Source: Planctomycetota bacterium
GTDB taxonomy: Bacteria > Planctomycetota > Planctomycetia > Pirellulales > Thermoguttaceae
DNA: 40,158 nucleotides
NCBI GenBank assembly: GCA_029550925.1
Contig: JAKPGL010000117.1
Span: forward strand, 1-40,158
Reading direction: 5' to 3'
The notes beneath the pieces are model-generated. The model was not told where the DNA came from. It did no database searches and saw only the letters and a list, made by a program, of their open reading frames with translations. The translations under genes were made by a program, and so were the position numbers. Below, piece after piece: positions 36,829 to 40,158 of the stretch; within the stretch, counting starts at the first letter, position 1; each line of letters starts with the position of its first letter.

Positions 36829-38328
36829 ATGCACGCTGGTTGGGCCGCTGTTTCGGTTTTAGCGCGCAAGTTTCGTCGTATCGTGGGCTGGGACGGCGTA
36901 CTGAGCACCCCGAGCGATCTGGCCGTCTATGAGTGCGATGGCTACACCCTGGAAAAACATCGGCCAGATCTGGTCGTCTTTCCTCGCAGCACGGCCGAAG
37001 TGGTCGAAATAGTCCGCCTGTGCGGACAGTATCGGGTTCCCATTTTGGCCCGTGGAGCGGGCACCAGTTTGGCCGGCGGCTGTACGCCCCTTGGCGGCGG
37101 CGTGCTCGTGGCCATGACCCGCATGAACCACATCCTCCAGATCGACCCCCGCAATCGAATGGCCGTTGTCGAACCCGGTGTGCTCAACGTCCAGTTGGCT
37201 CGCGCCCTGGAAGGGACCGGACTGCATTTTGCGCCGGACCCGTCCAGTCAGACGGCTAGCACGCTGGGCGGCAATGTAGCCACCAATGCCGGCGGTCCCC
37301 ACACCCTGAAATACGGGGTTACTGGCAATCATGTGTTGGGTCTGGAGGTGGTCTTGGCCGACGGCTCATGCCTGCAACTGGGACCGGCCCTGGACCCGCC
37401 CGGCTATGATCTTTTGGGCCTCCTGGTAGGCAGTGAAGGCACGCTGGCCATCCTGACCAAGCTCTGGCTTCGGCTCACGCCCAATCCGCAGGACTATCGG
37501 ACGCTCCGGGCCGTGTTTGCCGACGTAGAGGACGCCTGCAATGCGATTAGCGACATCATCGGCCAGGGGATCATCCCGGCCGCTATGGAACTGATGGACC
37601 AGGGCATCTTGGCCGCCGTGGAAGAAGCCTATCATTTCGGCTTCCCGCTGGACGCCGAGGCGGTGGTCATTATTGAGGTGGATGGGCTATCGGCAGGTCT
37701 GGACGAGCAACTGGCCCGGATCGTCGAAGTGTGCCGACGTTGGAACGCCCGTCAAATTCTCCACGCCTCCAGCGCCGAAGAACGAACTCAATTGTGGAAA
37801 TGCCGGAAAATGGCCGTCGGCGCGGTGGGCCGACTCAGCCCCAGCTACTGCATCCAGGACGGCGTGGTCCCGCGCACCCAATTGCCACGGATCGTCCGCC
37901 GCATTGCCGAGATCAGCCGACAGCATCATATCCGCATTGTCAACGTAGCCCATGCGGGCGACGGCAATATCCACCCCATCCTGCTTTTCGATCAGGACAA
38001 CCCGGAGGAAGTGCGTCGGGCGCTGGCCGCCAGCTACGAACTGCTGGCAGCCTGCCTGGAGTGCGGCGGCAGCATCACGGCCGAGCACGGCGTCGGCGTC
38101 GAAAAACTGCCGCTCATGCCCCGACAGTTTGCCCCGGCGGACTTGGAAGCCATGCGGCGGGTCCGAGAGGCGTTCGACCCGGAGGGCTTGCTGGCGCCCG
38201 GCAAACTCCTGCCGGCCAAGCCCCCTCCGGACCAACTCGCCGACGCCACACCCCCTGCCAATCCGCCTGCTGCTTCCCTTACCGGGCAGCAGTCTTTTTC
38301 CCTTTATCACCGGGGCGGATTGCCGTAG
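36829..38328 (+). CDS. glcD: FAD-linked (glycolate/D-lactate-type) oxidase subunit GlcD
   Basis: A 499-residue flavoprotein of the PCMH-type FAD family. The FAD-binding region includes VVFPRSTAEVVEIVRLCG, ARGAGTSLAGGCTPLGGG and GGNVATNAGGPHTLKYGVTG, then LVGSEGTLAILTKLWLRLTP. The C-terminal substrate domain has NVAHAGDGNIHPILLFD and CGGSITAEHGVGVEKLPLMP, which carry the metal/substrate His residues of D-2-hydroxyacid dehydrogenases. A Pro-rich tail of about 30 residues follows. GAGGA lies 8 bases before the ATG at 36829; an ATG at 36814 is an alternative. GlcE and GlcF are not adjacent, so it may be a stand-alone D-lactate/glycolate dehydrogenase. Confidence 0.9.
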   Translation: MHAGWAAVSVLARKFRRIVGWDGVLSTPSDLAVYECDGYTLEKHRPDLVVFPRSTAEVVEIVRLCGQYRVPILARGAGTSLAGGCTPLGGGVLVAMTRMNHILQIDPRNRMAVVEPGVLNVQLARALEGTGLHFAPDPSSQTASTLGGNVATNAGGPHTLKYGVTGNHVLGLEVVLADGSCLQLGPALDPPGYDLLGLLVGSEGTLAILTKLWLRLTPNPQDYRTLRAVFADVEDACNAISDIIGQGIIPAAMELMDQGILAAVEEAYHFGFPLDAEAVVIIEVDGLSAGLDEQLARIVEVCRRWNARQILHASSAEERTQLWKCRKMAVGAVGRLSPSYCIQDGVVPRTQLPRIVRRIAEISRQHHIRIVNVAHAGDGNIHPILLFDQDNPEEVRRALAASYELLAACLECGGSITAEHGVGVEKLPLMPRQFAPADLEAMRRVREAFDPEGLLAPGKLLPAKPPPDQLADATPPANPPAASLTGQQSFSLYHRGGLP

Positions 38329-38392
38329 AGCGAGGCGGCGAGGCAGAATGATCAAATAATAGTATCCCGATTGGAACTGGGAGATCATTCCG

Positions 38393-38628
38393 ATGGATCC
38401 GGAAAAGCCCCTTCGGCGGCAGATCGAGCGATACCGGGCGACGCCGGGTGAAGAGCGGTTTCGGCTGGCTCGGGAACTTCATCCGTTTGCCTGCCTGGCG
38501 GTCCGAGAAGGCATCCCCCCAGGCCGCCCCCGGACCAAGTGGAGAAACACCTGCACCGCCGCCGGCTTCGCCTGGCCCACCAGTTCCGGTCTCCTCCCAC
38601 CGAACAGCCCCGCCCGAACGCCCCCTAA
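38393..38628 (+). pseudogene. Second broken copy of the small helical protein family
   Basis: The ATG at 38393 opens MDPEKPLRRQIERYRATPGE and continues FRLARELHPFACLAVREGI, then the coding signal moves to another frame as HPPRPPPDQVEKHLHRRRLR and on through LAHQFRSPPTEQPRPNAP to TAA at 38626-38628. Compared with the relic at 35932-36148 the join lacks the residues equivalent to RRQ, so a deletion of about 8 bp next to GGCATC explains it. Shared features are LH.FAC..AR.GI and P..V...L..R..LA. The original frame stays open to 38701 only as a Pro-rich artefact. No nucleotidyltransferase partner follows here. Confidence 0.6.
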
Positions 38629-38666
38629 CTTTTACCCGCCAGGAAAAGACCAGGATAAATTTCTTC

Positions 38667-38682
38667 CATTTACCGGTAAATG
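38667..38682. other. Perfect 16-bp palindrome upstream of the sialidase gene
   Basis: CATTTACCGGTAAATG is a perfect inverted repeat 39 bp before the sialidase ATG. Its symmetry and place are those of an operator for a dimeric regulator. A weak terminator for the upstream relic is a less likely alternative because no T-run follows. Confidence 0.4.
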
Positions 38683-38720
38683 TTCCTTAACCTCCTTCTA
38701 GCAAAAAGGGGGATTCTGTC

Positions 38721-39869
38721 ATGGTGGAACTTGGAATGTATGTGGTTTTAGGTTGGTTGGCGGCTGAGGCGGATACACCTTCTGGAAAACCGGCGGCGGC
38801 CTCAGCGGTGCTAAAACATGTGGATGTCTTTCATGCGGGCCAGGACGGCTATTTTGCCTATCGGATACCGGCTATCGAGGCGGCCGCCGATGGCAGCTTG
38901 CTGGCCTTTGCCGAGGCCAGAAAACATAACCTGAACGATCCCGGCTTCGGCAAACAGGACATCGACCTGGTGCTCAAACGGAGCGAGGACGGCGGAGTTA
39001 CCTGGTCGGCCATGAAGGTGATCGAAGACCCCGGGGAGCTATGGTCGGCGGCCAACCCGGCTACCGTGCTGGATCGGACGAACAAGCGGCTTTGGGTGTT
39101 TTATTTGCGGTGCCGACCAGAACGAAATACCCACACGGCCCGGCCCGGTACGGATGATGTGCTCCTTTTGGCCCGATGGAGCGACGATCACGGCCGGACC
39201 TGGTCCGATCCGATGGATCTGACCAGCGTGGCCCGGGACATGAAAGACCCCCATTGGCGGATTACGGTCCCAGGGCCGGGCGGAGCGATTCAGGATCGGC
39301 AGGGTCGGCTTCTGGTTCCCTGTTGGAAATACGAAGGCTGGCAGAATTTTGCCATTTATAGCGACGATCATGGACGCACGTGGCGGCGAAGCGAGTTTGT
39401 GCCCGGCGGCAAGGAGGGCGATGAAAACCAACTGGTAGAACTGTCGGACGGCAACCTGATGATGGACATACGTCAATCCAAAGGCCCCCACCGCTGGCGA
39501 ACCGTCAGCCGAGACCGCGGCCAAACCTGGTCCCAGCCCCAGCCCGGTCATCAGGTTACGCCGGTGGCCTGTGCGATCGAACGGCTTCCGCGTTCTGCTA
39601 GCGGGAGGGAACAGGACCTTTTGATCTGGACCGGCCCTAAAGGCCCAGGCCGACATACCCTCATCCTCCAACTAAGCTCCGATGACGGGAAGACCTTCGG
39701 TCAGGAGCGGATTTTGGCCGCCGAGCCGGCCGCCTACTCCGACCTGACGGTGCTGCCGGACGGTAGCGTGGGCGTGCTGTGGGAACGAGATAACTATAAA
39801 AAGATCACCTTCACCCGCTTGCAGCGAGAAATGATTGCCAATTTGGCCTCTGGAGACAAGCAGCAGTAA
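38721..39869 (+). CDS. Exo-alpha-sialidase (BNR/Asp-box, GH33-like)
   Basis: A 382-residue six-bladed beta-propeller hydrolase. The YRIP motif (FRIP equivalent, with the Arg of the carboxylate-binding triad) is at YFAYRIPAIE, and five Asp-box repeats are seen: SEDGGVTWS, SDDHGRTWS, SDDHGRTWR, SRDRGQTWS and SSDDGKTFG. ARKHN, GDENQLVELSDGNLMMDIRQ and YSDLTVLPDGSVGVLWERD carry the expected acidic and Arg/Tyr residues of the GH33-type active site. The N-terminus MVELGMYVVLGWLAAEADT is a short, weak signal peptide. GGGGGA precedes the ATG. It would release sialic acid or related residues from glycans; the exact substrate is not settled by sequence. Confidence 0.9.
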   Translation: MVELGMYVVLGWLAAEADTPSGKPAAASAVLKHVDVFHAGQDGYFAYRIPAIEAAADGSLLAFAEARKHNLNDPGFGKQDIDLVLKRSEDGGVTWSAMKVIEDPGELWSAANPATVLDRTNKRLWVFYLRCRPERNTHTARPGTDDVLLLARWSDDHGRTWSDPMDLTSVARDMKDPHWRITVPGPGGAIQDRQGRLLVPCWKYEGWQNFAIYSDDHGRTWRRSEFVPGGKEGDENQLVELSDGNLMMDIRQSKGPHRWRTVSRDRGQTWSQPQPGHQVTPVACAIERLPRSASGREQDLLIWTGPKGPGRHTLILQLSSDDGKTFGQERILAAEPAAYSDLTVLPDGSVGVLWERDNYKKITFTRLQREMIANLASGDKQQ

Positions 39870-40158
39870 GTCCAATACCGCTATTTTGGAGTTCTAGACG
39901 GCGGGGACCTCTGATGCCAGGGATTCCATTGCTGTTTTCGGCGGCGGTACCCGTCTGAAGGAGGGGCATTCTGTTGTCCTCCATGGACCGGAACCTTACC
40001 GTCTGACAGACGGTGCTACCCTATAAGAGATTTATTAGCCCCCTGGAGTTTACCCAGTGTGGGATGATCGCCAAATACCGGGCAGAAGCTAAAATTCGCC
40101 CATCTTTCGGGTTACCGCCGGGATGTCGTCCGCGCTAGCACTCGAGCGGGTTGGTATG
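39870..40158. other. Gene-free right end with a 17-bp-family palindrome
   Basis: No gene is seen in the last 289 bp. CCGTCTGACAGACGG (39999-40013) is a perfect 7-bp stem around one base and belongs to the dispersed palindrome family. It may lie near the end of the sialidase transcript. Confidence 0.5.

Overview
This 40 kb window looks like chromosomal DNA from a planctomycete. The 16S rRNA gene opens with the planctomycete-type stretch after the universal bacterial motif, the gene stands alone with no linked 23S, 5S or tRNA, and several proteins are of types I associate with Planctomycetota (DUF1080 proteins, a four-ACT aspartokinase, small orphan secreted proteins). Placement below phylum is not attempted beyond 'possibly Pirellulales-like'. 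Base composition is GC-rich and codon use looks even across the window.

Layout. 1-5073 (minus): two consecutive large membrane proteins with glutamine-amidotransferase-like extracytoplasmic domains, the first cut by the window edge. 5242-8000 (minus): a small secreted protein and a P-loop GTPase, separated by 69-bp tandem repeats. 8001-8918 is a gene-poor spacer with a further repeat copy. 8919-10229: a 6-phosphofructokinase. 10440-14927 (minus): a threonine-branch cluster hom - apgM-like (proposed homoserine kinase) - lysC. 15180-17995: a diiron flavoprotein and a Tat-exported Gfo/Idh/MocA oxidoreductase, with a 124-bp MITE-like element between them. 18212-20129: the isolated 16S transcription unit, with promoter, antitermination leader, flanking processing stem and terminator all visible. 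20290-25314: two large multidomain secreted proteins (DUF1080 + esterase; C45 acyltransferase + GH62 arabinofuranosidase) ending in a terminator. 25430-28757: glycerol facilitator, second MITE copy, prfB with an intact programmed +1 frameshift, a small conserved protein and a Coa1-like membrane protein. 28909-33609 (minus): YgiQ-type radical SAM protein, then gatA, gatC and rpmB in the order rpmB-gatC-gatA of transcription. 34157-35755: a corrinoid protein and its methyltetrahydrofolate methyltransferase. 35932-38628: relics of a small-protein/nucleotidyltransferase pair, a thiamine-binding protein and a GlcD-like oxidase. 38721-39869: a sialidase.

How it fits together. The gene content suggests a heterotroph living on complex glycans (GH62, esterase, sialidase, secreted sugar oxidoreductase), with glycerol uptake, glycolysis, oxygen detoxification and corrinoid one-carbon chemistry. 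The most noteworthy items are the C45-GH62 fusion, a non-autonomous mobile element present twice with one clear target-site duplication, a dispersed 17-bp palindrome repeat family, the fully readable stand-alone 16S unit, and two independently broken copies of one small gene family.
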